Positions 6,453 to 14,251 of a stretch of 30,249 nucleotides of DNA are shown here, in pieces (within the stretch, counting starts at the first letter, position 1; every line of letters starts with the position of its first letter). Made by a program: the position numbers and the translations under genes. The notes under the pieces were generated by a model. It was not told the origin of the DNA. It saw nothing but the letters and a program-made list of their open reading frames with translations, and ran no database searches. The stretch is from GCA-001735895 sp964488685 (GTDB lineage: Bacteria; Pseudomonadota; Gammaproteobacteria; GCA-001735895), in contig CAZAVY010000036.1 in the NCBI GenBank assembly GCA_964488685.1, forward strand, positions 1-30,249, written 5' to 3'.

Positions 6453-8194
6453 TGCTGTTCCTCGACTTTTTTTTGTTGCATCCGCCATAATTGTGCATAA
6501 AGACCATCCGCTTTGATCAGGGTATCGTGATTTCCCTGTTCCTTAATTTGCCCCTTATCGAGCACGATAATTCGATCGGCGTCGATTACAGTCGAAAGTC
6601 GATGCGCGATGACCAGCGTGGTTTTATTGCGGGAAATTCGGGTCAATGCGCCGAGAATGTTTTTCTCTGATCGGCTGTCCAGGCTTGAAGTGGCTTCATC
6701 GAACACCAGGATGGCAGGATCTTTCAGCAACACTCGTGCGATTGCGACGCGCTGCTTTTCACCTCCCGACAATTTCAAGCCGCGTTCTCCGACGACGGTG
6801 TCATAACCCTGTGGCAGAGCCTCGATGAAACCATCGATATCGGCTAGTCTGGCGACTTCCCTGACGTCTTCGATGGTGGCACCAGAGCGGGCGTACTGTA
6901 TATTGTATAGTATTGAATCGTTAAATAACACGGTGTCCTGCGGCACGATGCCGATTACTTCGCGCAGACTCTGCTGGGTGACACTGGAAATATCCTGATC
7001 ACTGATCAGAATTTTTCCCTGGTCGATATCGTAAAAACGGAACAGCAAGCGGGCTATGGTTGACTTACCCGCACCCGACGGCCCCACTATCGCGAGTTTC
7101 TCCCCGTCTTCGAGTTTGAAGTCGACCTCATCGAGAATTCGCCGATCCTGGTCGTATCGAAACATGACATTGCGAAACTCGATGCTCGCCTGCCTGATCT
7201 CGAGATCAACCGCGCCACTTTTATCACTGATCTCGATGGGGAGCTGTAATAGCTTGATTACCATATCCATATCAGCGAGCGCGTACTTCAGCGAGCGATA
7301 TATAATGCCGAGAAAACTCAGTGGCAGGAAAAGCTGCAACATCATGGTGTTGATCAATACCAGGTCACCCAGGGTCAGCTCCTCGTCAACGACTCCCTGG
7401 GCGGCGAGAACCATGATGCCGGTAACACCGATTGCAATAATTGCCGCCTGCCCGAAATTTAGTAACGACATCGTATTCTGACTTTTAACCGCGGCTTCTT
7501 CCCACATCGCCATGGTGTCACTAAATCGCGTGATTTCATGGTCCTCGTTGTTGAAATACTTGACCGTTTCGTAATTCATCAGACTATCCATCGCACGCCC
7601 GTTAGCGCTCGAGTCAAGGGCGTTCATTTCGTGCCGATAATGCATGCGCCACTCTGTCACTAGTAGCGTGAAACCGATATAGAAAATCGCAGTAAAGAAT
7701 ATTATGCCCGCAAACAGGCTATCGTATTGGCTGAACAAAATCACCGACACCAGTAAAAATTCGGCGGCAGTCGGGACGATGTTGAACACCAGGTAATTCA
7801 TAATCGAACTGATACTTTGCGCGCCACGTTCCATATCGCGTGAAATCGCGCCTGTATTGCGCTCCAGGTGGTAGCGCAGAGACAATTCATGCAAGCGTTT
7901 CAACACCGATACCGACAGGCTGCGCATCGCATGGAAACGCACCCGCGCAAAAATGGCGTCGCGCAATTCGTTGAACCCGGAATTGATAAAACGTAACACG
8001 CCATAAGCGAGCAATAACGCGATCGGCAATACCAAAATCTGTGCTGGATCGGCATTGAGCCCATCAACAATGTACTTGAGCACAACCGGCACCCCGACCA
8101 TTGCCAACTTGGAAACGATCAGGCAAATCAGCGCGATCATAACCCGACCACGATAGACCCAGATGTAACGCGTCATGGCTTGCAGATTCTGCAA
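6440..8194 (-). CDS. Atm1/HMT1-type ABC transporter, fused permease and ATPase
   Basis: A 584-residue half-transporter: six membrane segments in about the first 310 residues, then one ATPase domain. The ATPase has Walker A GPSGAGKST, Q-loop VPQDTVLF, signature LSGGEKQRVAIARVLL, Walker B ILVFDEATSSLD and H-loop IAHRLST. It should work as a homodimer in the inner membrane. The sequence is closest in feel to the Atm1/HMT1 group (glutathione or metal-sulphur compound export) rather than MsbA; the substrate is inferred only. The start is uncertain: 8194 is a TTG with AGGAT just before it, while the first ATG in frame is at 8176, and there is no ATG further upstream before an in-frame stop. The gene overlaps the S24-like gene by 13 bases. 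Confidence 0.92.
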   Translation of the reverse strand: MQNLQAMTRYIWVYRGRVMIALICLIVSKLAMVGVPVVLKYIVDGLNADPAQILVLPIALLLAYGVLRFINSGFNELRDAIFARVRFHAMRSLSVSVLKRLHELSLRYHLERNTGAISRDMERGAQSISSIMNYLVFNIVPTAAEFLLVSVILFSQYDSLFAGIIFFTAIFYIGFTLLVTEWRMHYRHEMNALDSSANGRAMDSLMNYETVKYFNNEDHEITRFSDTMAMWEEAAVKSQNTMSLLNFGQAAIIAIGVTGIMVLAAQGVVDEELTLGDLVLINTMMLQLFLPLSFLGIIYRSLKYALADMDMVIKLLQLPIEISDKSGAVDLEIRQASIEFRNVMFRYDQDRRILDEVDFKLEDGEKLAIVGPSGAGKSTIARLLFRFYDIDQGKILISDQDISSVTQQSLREVIGIVPQDTVLFNDSILYNIQYARSGATIEDVREVARLADIDGFIEALPQGYDTVVGERGLKLSGGEKQRVAIARVLLKDPAILVFDEATSSLDSRSEKNILGALTRISRNKTTLVIAHRLSTVIDADRIIVLDKGQIKEQGNHDTLIKADGLYAQLWRMQQKKVEEQQWTT

Positions 8195-8565
8195 ATCCTG
8201 CCGATTCGAATGCTCTTTTTCGGTGCGCCCGAAGGCGGGATGAATGGCTATTTCAATGATCCTCGCAGTATCGGGCAGAGCACCTTAGCAGAATGATCGT
8301 GCACAGTCCCTGTTATCGGTTTGCCTATCATTTAAAGGTCGGTTTCGAGTTTAATGGTTTTCCCACACTAGCGTCACTTGCAACAAGATTCCGGGTTAAG
8401 AAATTGACCATGCAACCTCGGGATGCAGGTCACCGGGGTGCTTGATTAACGCTTTCCAATCGTTAATATAAAATGCAGTATGGTAGCGGATAACACCTCC
8501 ACAACGGGTCGGATTCCTGTTCTAATACCGGTTTCGAATCTGCCATCGCCTTCCAGTAACATTTC
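8195..8565. other. Divergent intergenic region between ABC transporter and amidotransferase genes
   Basis: About 370 bases with no convincing gene on either strand. It should hold the promoters of both flanking genes. A weak candidate for the rightward gene is TTGATT at 8442 with TATAAA at 8467 (spacing 19, longer than ideal), and I do not call it as a promoter. No repeats, tRNA or strong hairpins were seen. Confidence 0.5.
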
Positions 8566-9306
8566 ATGAATGCTACAAAACCATTTCTAATTCTGCAATT
8601 GCGCCCCGAAGACGATACTTCGAACAGCGAATTCGAGGCTATTTTAAAATACGGAGAGCTGGATGCGCACAACACCCATCGCCTGCGCATCGAGAAAACC
8701 GGAATTCCCGAGATTTCGCTCGATGACTATTCCGCGGTAATCGTTGGTGGCAGCCCCTTCGACATCAGTACACCGCAGGATCAAAAAAGTGAAATCCAGG
8801 TAAAAATTGAGTCTGATTTCAATCGTCTGTTCGATGACATCCTGAAACTGGACTTCCCTTTTCTCGGTGCCTGCTGCGGCTGCGGATTACTTGGGTCCTA
8901 CCTGAAAACTCCAATTTCAAGGCGATTCGGCGAGCCCGTCGGCGCCACCACAGTCAACATTACCGATGCCGGGAGAGACGATGTTCTGTTAACGGGTTTT
9001 CCAGATCAAATCGCGGTGTTGTGCGGCCACAAGGAAGCCTGTGACGCGGTACCTCGGGCTGCGACCTTGTTGCTCAGCAGCGAGGCCTGCCCGGTGCAGA
9101 TGTTTCGGCTGGGTGAAAATGTTTACGCGACACAGTTTCATCCCGAGGGTGACGGTGCTGGCTTTACCACTCGGATCCTCGCCTACAAACACCATGGTTA
9201 TTTCCCACCAGAGGAGACGGAGGAATTAATTGTCGCGGTTAACCGGGAAGATACGCCCTATGCACGCGAGATTCTGCGTCGCTTCGTCGCGCGTTACGCT
9301 AACTAA
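8566..9306 (+). CDS. Class I glutamine amidotransferase-like protein (GuaA-type GATase domain)
   Basis: A stand-alone amidotransferase domain of 246 residues. The nucleophile elbow is FLGACCGCGLLG with the catalytic Cys at about residue 103 (the G-x-C-x-G position), and the His-Glu pair is in QFHPEGD (His192, Glu194), so the triad is complete. The segment DDYSAVIVGGSPFDIS before the elbow is typical of the GMP synthase-like group of small free-standing members. Such proteins release ammonia from glutamine or hydrolyse gamma-glutamyl bonds; the substrate here is unknown. The C-terminal 40 residues (EETEELIVAVNREDTPYARE) form the usual helical tail. The ATG at 8566 has only a weak ribosome site. 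The gene is transcribed away from the ABC exporter and has no obvious partner domain nearby. Confidence 0.88.
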   Translation: MNATKPFLILQLRPEDDTSNSEFEAILKYGELDAHNTHRLRIEKTGIPEISLDDYSAVIVGGSPFDISTPQDQKSEIQVKIESDFNRLFDDILKLDFPFLGACCGCGLLGSYLKTPISRRFGEPVGATTVNITDAGRDDVLLTGFPDQIAVLCGHKEACDAVPRAATLLLSSEACPVQMFRLGENVYATQFHPEGDGAGFTTRILAYKHHGYFPPEETEELIVAVNREDTPYAREILRRFVARYAN

Positions 9307-9439
9307 AGAAAGGGGTATTTTCGGAGAAGTATCGACCTATTAACCTTAAAGCATCAAGTTTCGGTACATGAGTGACTACGGGTTGCGATTTATGCACGTT
9401 CGTAGCAGTCTAATAAAGCTCCCATACCAGGATATCAAA

Positions 9440-10027
9440 ATGCCATTCATAAATCATCGCTGGGCCCTCGTTGCTTGTTTGGTATTTTTGGTGGTACCGG
9501 CAAAGGCCGAGCACTCAGATCAGGAAAACTATCCTTTCTATGGCGGATTCGCGCTTGGCTTCTCAAGCGCCGACTCGGAATGCGGCTACTCCGGCTACGA
9601 TTGCGATGGCACCGACACCGCCTTCAAAATCTATGCCGGTAAACGTGTACACAAAAACCTCGGTTTGGAAGTATCGTTTCACGACCTCGGAAGAATTCGC
9701 GACCGCGGTAGTGTCGTCGACGTCACCGCAAAGTCCTACGGGGTCAATTTTTCACTGCTCGGCATCATTCCTGTTACCGACTATGGGTATTTTTACGGCA
9801 AGGCAGGATACATGCTGTGGAATGCCGAATACGACCGCAGCGACAGCAGCACGATCGATGACGATGGTGAAGACTTCACCTACGGCGCTGGATTCGCGTA
9901 TTCCTGGGATGAAAACTACGACTTCAGGATCGAATTCGAGCGATTGAACGAACTGGGCGATGATTTTGTTTCCGGGGGGTCTCCGGTAACCGTTCTCTAC
10001 CTTGCCGGCACAATAAACTTCCACTAG
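9440..10027 (+). CDS. Outer-membrane beta-barrel protein (OmpA/OmpW-like fold)
   Basis: A 195-residue exported protein. The start at ATG 9440 follows AGGA and gives a classic signal peptide, MPFINHRWALVACLVFLVVP, with cleavage likely after AKA. The earlier in-frame start at 9368 would bury that signal 24 residues in, so I reject it. The mature part alternates aromatic and small residues (FYGGFALGFSS, FKIYAGKRVHKNLGLEVSFHDLG, YGYFYGKAGYMLWNAEY, FTYGAGFAYSWD) and ends in a strand closing with FH, as 8-stranded barrels with an aromatic C-terminus do. A cysteine pair (ECGYSGYDC) lies in the first predicted surface loop. The long Asp-rich loops suggest divalent-cation or polysaccharide contact, but this is inference. 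Function unknown. Confidence 0.8.
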   Translation: MPFINHRWALVACLVFLVVPAKAEHSDQENYPFYGGFALGFSSADSECGYSGYDCDGTDTAFKIYAGKRVHKNLGLEVSFHDLGRIRDRGSVVDVTAKSYGVNFSLLGIIPVTDYGYFYGKAGYMLWNAEYDRSDSSTIDDDGEDFTYGAGFAYSWDENYDFRIEFERLNELGDDFVSGGSPVTVLYLAGTINFH

Positions 10028-10120
10028 TCGATGCACTACATTCCGGTCGTTTGCGTAATTTGTCTGGGAATTGAGTCAATTCAAGTTAATATAGCCGTGT
10101 TTAAACATGGAGAATCCAAA

Positions 10121-10576
10121 ATGCGAAAAATTGTTTTAACCATCATATTGACCGGCCTGTTGCTATCCCCTGTTTTTGCGACAGAAGGCATGGTTATCGT
10201 CAAGAGCGTTCATTCGGTTGCCGTGACTGCTGATCGCCTCGAAAAGATACTAAACAGCAAGGGAATGACGGTATTCACGCGCATCGATCACGCGGCCGGC
10301 GCCAAAAAAGCGGGCAAGAACCTTCGCCCGACCGAGCTTGTTATATTTGGCAATCCCAAGGTAGGCACACCGCTAATGTTATGCAGTCACAGCATCGCAA
10401 TCGATTTGCCGCAAAAAGCTTTGATCTGGCAAGACGAAGCCGGACAGGTATGGCTTTCTTATAACGATCCTCAATTCCTGGCATTACGCCATAACACCCA
10501 GGGTTGTGACGCGGTACTCAAAAAAGTGGCCATGGCGCTGGGTAAATTTGCCGGTAAGGCGACTGCTGCAGAGTAG
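10121..10576 (+). CDS. Exported DUF302 domain protein
   Basis: 151 residues with a clear signal peptide (MRKIVLTIILTGLLLSPVFA, cleaved before TEG). The start at ATG 10121 is set by a GGAGA ribosome site; an in-frame extension to 10031 has no support. The mature part follows the DUF302 pattern: a strand and helix with VAVTADRLEKILNSKGMTVFTRIDH, then RPTELVIFGNPKVGTPLM, then IAIDLPQKALIWQDEAGQVW. DUF302 is a small alpha/beta fold found in single-domain periplasmic proteins; no reaction is established. It lies 93 bases after the beta-barrel gene, so they may share an mRNA. Confidence 0.87.
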   Translation: MRKIVLTIILTGLLLSPVFATEGMVIVKSVHSVAVTADRLEKILNSKGMTVFTRIDHAAGAKKAGKNLRPTELVIFGNPKVGTPLMLCSHSIAIDLPQKALIWQDEAGQVWLSYNDPQFLALRHNTQGCDAVLKKVAMALGKFAGKATAAE

Positions 10577-10604
10577 CTGGCACCTTAGGCGTCAATCCCG
10601 TCTC

Positions 10605-10892
10605 GTGGCACAGCGGTTCCTGATAAAATTACGACCCTGCCGGGTGTTGCTGGCAATCGTGCTTTTGTGGTCATCATCAACTTACGCTGCGAAGACCGTG
10701 AATCTGCTGGGGTTTGTCGACAATCTATGCCCGCAACAACCCTACTGTTTTGAACTAGTGGTCGAACCCGAGTTCGTCGCGATTGTCGGCGAGCGCATCC
10801 GGGTTCGTTTTGATTCGGCGATCAATATTTTTGACCCGGAAAATTACGAACTGACCCTGGAGAAGCAAAATCTCAATTTGATTTTCCACTGA
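10605..10892 (+). CDS. Small exported protein, unknown family
   Basis: About 95 residues. The frame is open from 10506, but that part overlaps the DUF302 gene. The GTG at 10605 gives a plausible signal peptide (basic start, then VLLAIVLLWSSSTYAA with a cleavage site before KTVNLLG). The mature part, about 70 residues, begins KTVNLLGFVDNLCPQQPYCF with two cysteines seven residues apart that could form a disulfide, followed by alternating beta-type segments (ELVVEPEFVAIVGERIRVRF). The pattern resembles a small OB-like or beta-sandwich domain, but I do not recognise a family. The ribosome site is poor, so the start is uncertain. Its end overlaps the convergent Sel1 gene by 20 bases. Confidence 0.55.
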   Translation: MAQRFLIKLRPCRVLLAIVLLWSSSTYAAKTVNLLGFVDNLCPQQPYCFELVVEPEFVAIVGERIRVRFDSAINIFDPENYELTLEKQNLNLIFH

Positions 10893-11244
10893 CAAAAGGT
10901 GTTATATACATTTCGTAGTACTGTCTTGATAGCTTCCTGGCATCATTGATTTGTTCAGCGGACATATAGGGTTCGATTATTTTTAGCTTGAATAGCGCTC
11001 TACGCGAATGCTGTGATGCTGAAATCATGCACCAGGCGTAGGCTTTGATATAATTTTGCGTAACGCCGGTACCTCGTGCATACATACTACCCAGTCGATG
11101 CTGCGCTCTACGGTAGCCCTTTTTGGCGGACTGCAAGTACCACTGGAAGGCTGATCCATAATCCCGAGCAAAACGATCCTTCTGAAACATCTCACCCAAT
11201 TCGAATTGGGTGACACAGGATCGGTCTTCAGCGAACATAACCAT
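10873..11244 (-). CDS. Sel1-repeat (TPR-like) protein
   Basis: 123 residues with about two Sel1-like repeats. One spans roughly residues 14-45 (FELGEMFQKDRFARDYGSAF..WYLQSA); the next, about 46-80, reads AQHRLGSMYARGTGVTQNYI followed by KAYAWCMISA. These repeats form helical hairpins used for protein-protein contact. No signal peptide is visible, so it is probably cytoplasmic. The ATG at 11244 follows a strong GGAGGA site. It is the last gene of a run of small minus-strand genes that includes two FHA proteins. Sel1 and FHA modules often occur together in signalling or secretion-related loci, but a direct link here is inference. Confidence 0.85.
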   Translation of the reverse strand: MVMFAEDRSCVTQFELGEMFQKDRFARDYGSAFQWYLQSAKKGYRRAQHRLGSMYARGTGVTQNYIKAYAWCMISASQHSRRALFKLKIIEPYMSAEQINDARKLSRQYYEMYITPFVSGKSN

Positions 11245-11397
11245 AAATGTTCCTCCATGTTTAATCGATCTAATCTAACACGCGGCTGTATTCAGCGCAT
11301 CGCTCAAACAAGGTAAAATCAACAATCCCCTGCCAATTTTTAGTCCGGTCTCGGCGTATTGCGACGCGATAAGACCTTCCCGTCGAATGTCACGTGG

Positions 11398-11763
11398 CTA
11401 ACCCCGTCTTAATTTTTTACTGGGCCTGGCTAGCTTGATCGCGAGGCCGGTTTGTTTGGAGAAAGACGCGAATACTCCGATTAGCGCGAGTAAACTTTTA
11501 ACAGTATATGCGCAACTTCCTATCACCAGGCGCTGATTTGGATTAACGTATCCCTGCTCGAAGGAAACTAGTTTATTGTCTTTAACCAGGTAGGTACCGT
11601 TGGTTGAACTCAGGTCACGAAGATGAATTCTCCCTCCGATGAATTTTATTTCGGCATGCCCTCTACTGACGGATGGATCATCAATCTTGATATGACCATC
11701 TCTACCGACGGTATAGGTTCGACCTTCCATGAACCCAGCCCCAGTATGCATATTATTCTTCAT
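11398..11763 (-). CDS. FHA-domain protein, copy A
   Basis: 121 residues made almost entirely of one forkhead-associated domain, the phosphothreonine-peptide binding module. The key residues are present: the GR of YTVGRDGHI, the SRGHAEI loop (Ser, Arg and His for phosphate contact), and LRDLSSTNGTYL. The C-terminal part contains a hydrophobic stretch (VKSLLALIGVFASFS) and a very basic end (KLARPSKKLRRG). It is about 60% identical by eye over the shared 95 residues to the FHA gene at 12766-13104, so the two are recent duplicates. No kinase gene is visible in the window. Confidence 0.9.
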   Translation of the reverse strand: MKNNMHTGAGFMEGRTYTVGRDGHIKIDDPSVSRGHAEIKFIGGRIHLRDLSSTNGTYLVKDNKLVSFEQGYVNPNQRLVIGSCAYTVKSLLALIGVFASFSKQTGLAIKLARPSKKLRRG

Positions 11764-11974
11764 CGGTTACTATAGAAGCGATCTACTCCATTTTCACAAA
11801 GATTATATTATCACAAGATAAAGTATTCTTTTCATCGGGGAGAGGGTTGACGACGGTTCCATCATCGGTCAACAAGCGAATTATCCGGTTAAATTTCTAC
11901 TCTCTCGGCAGTCAAAAAGATCTTGAAGTTCAAGCCAATAGTGTGCTGAATGACCAAAAGTAGGTAGCGAGGCC

Positions 11975-12133
11975 TTACGATTTGGTTTGATCGATTCCCC
12001 GGCATCTTTCAATTACCTCAACGATTACCTTCTCGGGTATTCCCGTAATGCCTGCCAATTCCTCGTGACTGACGTTTCTCCATACGAGCAATTCCTGCAG
12101 ATTTGAACCTGGATGGAAGGGGGCTTCAGCCAT
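11975..12133 (-). CDS. Short HigA-like helix-turn-helix protein, possibly truncated
   Basis: 52 residues starting with ATG at 12133. The sequence MAEAPFHPGSNLQELLVWRN, then SHEELAGITGIPEKVIVEVI, follows the pattern of HigA-type XRE antitoxins (HPGE-x-L-x-E..., then a helix-turn-helix with LA...GIP...I). It stops soon after the recognition helix, where family members normally continue for another 40 or more residues. It could be a tiny DNA-binding protein or the remnant of an antitoxin gene; no toxin of the HigB type is seen beside it. It begins 18 bases after the stop of the preceding small gene and has a weak ribosome site. Confidence 0.5.
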   Translation of the reverse strand: MAEAPFHPGSNLQELLVWRNVSHEELAGITGIPEKVIVEVIERCRGIDQTKS

Positions 12134-12151
12134 ATCGTTAAGTGAGGTACG

Positions 12152-12385
12152 CTATTTGGATTTAAACAGCTTATCGAATATCGATTTGAGAAAGGTCGCT
12201 GATTGTTGCTTTTTCTCGATGTGTGCACGCACCAGATCCTGGCGAAGTTTCTGTCGTCGGCGCCTGGCCCGGTTTTCACCCGACATGCATCTAAGCCTCT
12301 CGGAAATATCCGTTATCAGGTTATGATCAGTGAACTCCGACAAATCGAAACCACTCCAGTCGGAATCCGTAGTATCGCCAGTCAT
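12152..12385 (-). CDS. Small basic protein, unknown
   Basis: 77 residues starting with ATG at 12385. The N-terminal third is acidic (TGDTTDSDWSGFDLSEFTD). The rest is strongly basic and probably helical (RARRRRQKLRQDL, then FLKSIFDKLFKSK at the end). No ribosome site is evident and I recognise no family, so this is a tentative gene. It lies between the two FHA copies and upstream of the short HTH protein, on the same strand. Confidence 0.4.
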   Translation of the reverse strand: MTGDTTDSDWSGFDLSEFTDHNLITDISERLRCMSGENRARRRRQKLRQDLVRAHIEKKQQSATFLKSIFDKLFKSK

Positions 12386-12601
12386 AATATAGTTGCGATT
12401 AAGTTTTGAATTATCTTACAAAGTGAAATTACTGGCTGTGGTGAAAAATTGCTGTGCTGGATATCACATCACATTGAATTTTCCCCGAAATTTACCCTGT
12501 ATGAGATATTGTTGATGCCGAGACTACTTTTTGAACAGAGTCAGGTGTAACTGTTACCCTTAAAACGCCTGTCAATCCCTGCACAGGGGAATTAATCAAT
12601 A

Positions 12602-12769
12602 CTAGCCCGAACATTTCATAAACCTGCTCGCGCCCTTGCTTGACCTTTGTTTCCTCAGGAACCTTGCTCCGTCGGCCGGATCCATTGGTCCGACACTTCT
12701 TCGGAAAATCTCCCGAGAAAACAAAGTCCTGCGCAATCATCGCGGCAGTTCATGAAATGTCCGGGCTAG
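12602..12769. repeat. MITE-like element, copy 2
   Basis: 168 bp bounded by 22-base inverted repeats: CTAGCCCGAACATTTCATAA at the left (12602-12623) and, at the right (12748-12769), the reverse complement of CTAGCCCGGACATTTCATGA (20 of 22 match). A TA dinucleotide sits at the same outer position at both ends, suggesting a TA target duplication as in IS630/Tc1-type elements; that is inference. It is related to copy 1 at 5853-6039 in ends and in internal patches. The right end overlaps the 3' end of the FHA gene copy B and provides its stop codon. Bases 12386-12601 beside it hold nothing I can identify. Confidence 0.8.
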
Positions 12770-13104
12770 GCTTCTTCTTCCGAGGGTTCAAAATTCAGTT
12801 CAGTTTGCTCACAAAAATCAGCAAAAATACCCAGGATCGTTAATAGGCTCTTAATTTCGTACTGTCGGCTCCCTATAACAATTATCTGCTGCGGTCTTAC
12901 ATACCCTTCCTGGAAGTAAACCAGCTTATTGCCCCTCACCAGATAGGTGCCATTGGTTGAATCCAGGTCACGCAGGTGTATTCTCCCATCGACGATTTTT
13001 AGTTCGGCATGCTGCCTGCTGACAGATACATCATTGAGATAAATATGACCTTCCCGGCCGATTATGTAAGTGTGTCCTTCAAAATATTCTGATCTCATAT
13101 TCAT
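12766..13104 (-). CDS. FHA-domain protein, copy B
   Basis: About 112 residues from ATG 13104, chosen because it matches the N-terminus of copy A. The frame is open further, to TTG 13170 or GTG 13164, and neither start has a better ribosome site. The FHA motifs are YIIGREGHIYL, SVSRQHAELKI and LRDLDSTNGTYLVRG, all binding residues kept. The tail (KSLLTILGIFADFCEQTE) parallels copy A but then becomes acidic (PSEEEA) rather than basic. The TAG stop lies inside the terminal repeat of the MITE-like element, so the original C-terminus may have been cut off. It is likely a phosphothreonine-dependent adaptor; its partner is unknown. Confidence 0.85.
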   Translation of the reverse strand: MNMRSEYFEGHTYIIGREGHIYLNDVSVSRQHAELKIVDGRIHLRDLDSTNGTYLVRGNKLVYFQEGYVRPQQIIVIGSRQYEIKSLLTILGIFADFCEQTELNFEPSEEEA

Positions 13105-13364
13105 CTTTTTGTCGATATCTGCTGTTTCGCAATGCCCATAATTCTTGCGAACAAAAGCTAACACTAACAACCTATGCTAAGCATCACCCATTTGGGTTAA
13201 ATTGAGTTCAGGAAAAGTTAACGATTAAGAATTGATAAGGGGCAACTACGATTTTTGGCAGAATCGACTATGCAAAAACCCACCGATATAGGTTCAAAAT
13301 GCACCGTCTGCCGGGGGAACTACCCCGAAGTTCGTCCTTTCATGCAACTTGGACAAGTCGGGAT

Positions 13365-14222
13365 TTACGCTTCCCTGCTTGAAATTTCGTTCTGCTCAGC
13401 GGTAGCCGATTGGAACGGCATCAACAACAATTGCAAAAGGTTAAGTTTGCCGGATTTGCGATATTCAGGTAGGCCATAACTGTATTCCCCTGCCACGGTT
13501 TCCGAACCCGCCTGAGGATGATTTGCCATAAAACTGCCGAACATTCTGTCCCAGAAAGAAAAAACGACACCGAAATTATGATTAGCGGCTGGTTTAGCCA
13601 TCGCATGATGCAGGTGGTGCATCGACGGCGTCACCAGAATCCATTTTAAATATCGATCAAGTCCCTGCGACAGGTGAATGTTTGCATGGGTGAAAAAATT
13701 CACCCAGTAAATCAACAAATGTCGTAATAGGATTACCTCCGCAGTAACACCTAGAAGCATGATTACCATGATATCCACCAACCCATTGAGTATTGCTTCC
13801 AGTGGATGAAAACGAAAACCGGTAGTCAGGTCTATTTCGACATCGCTGTGGTGCACCCGGTGAACCTGCCACAGGAAATCAGAATAATGCAGCATCCGAT
13901 GAAACAGATATTGTTTTAAGTCGAGAATTATGATGCCGGCCAACAGTGCTGGAAAAAAAGACAGTTCCAAATGTTTCAGTAGCCCGAAATCCATATAGCC
14001 GACAAGCATTGCAGAAAATAACGCAAGTACGGGGCCACCGAGATTGAATATCAACATAATCGAAGCCGCCATGGTCAGATTGGTAAACCACCTGAAAACC
14101 AACCCTTCATGATGCCTGGTACGCGGAATGATCATTTCGAAAATTACAAAAATAACGAACATGGAGACGACCATGGCGATGTAGTAATTTGTGAAAAACT
14201 CGAGCAATTGATCGGTAGTCAT
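13365..14222 (-). CDS. Fatty acid hydroxylase / sterol desaturase family protein
   Basis: A 285-residue membrane protein of the di-iron hydroxylase superfamily (PF04116 type). Histidine clusters in order: HRMLH (108-112), HRVHH (121-125) with His139 in FRFHP, HANIH (179-183) and HHLHH (202-206). All iron ligands expected for this superfamily are therefore present. Several hydrophobic helices surround them. Members hydroxylate or desaturate lipids, fatty acids, sterols or carotenoids at the membrane; the substrate here is unknown. ATG 14222 follows GGAAG. It starts 29 bases downstream of the exosortase E gene on the same strand, so the two are probably cotranscribed. This suggests, without proof, lipid modification linked to surface anchoring. 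Confidence 0.9.
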   Translation of the reverse strand: MTTDQLLEFFTNYYIAMVVSMFVIFVIFEMIIPRTRHHEGLVFRWFTNLTMAASIMLIFNLGGPVLALFSAMLVGYMDFGLLKHLELSFFPALLAGIIILDLKQYLFHRMLHYSDFLWQVHRVHHSDVEIDLTTGFRFHPLEAILNGLVDIMVIMLLGVTAEVILLRHLLIYWVNFFTHANIHLSQGLDRYLKWILVTPSMHHLHHAMAKPAANHNFGVVFSFWDRMFGSFMANHPQAGSETVAGEYSYGLPEYRKSGKLNLLQLLLMPFQSATAEQNEISSREA

Positions 14223-14251
14223 AGGTGCTTCCAGATGTTAATTCGTCAACC

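Noticed and set aside
12025..12279. Open frame of 84 codons on the minus strand
   Set aside because: It overlaps in another frame both the short HTH gene and the small basic gene, which look more protein-like.
12492..12740. Open frame of 82 codons on the minus strand
   Set aside because: It lies mostly within the MITE-like repeat and reads through its terminal repeat; no protein-like pattern.
13255..13479. Open frame of 74 codons on the plus strand with a CxxC pair
   Set aside because: More than half lies antisense to the C-terminal part of the hydroxylase gene; there is only one CxxC and no family likeness.
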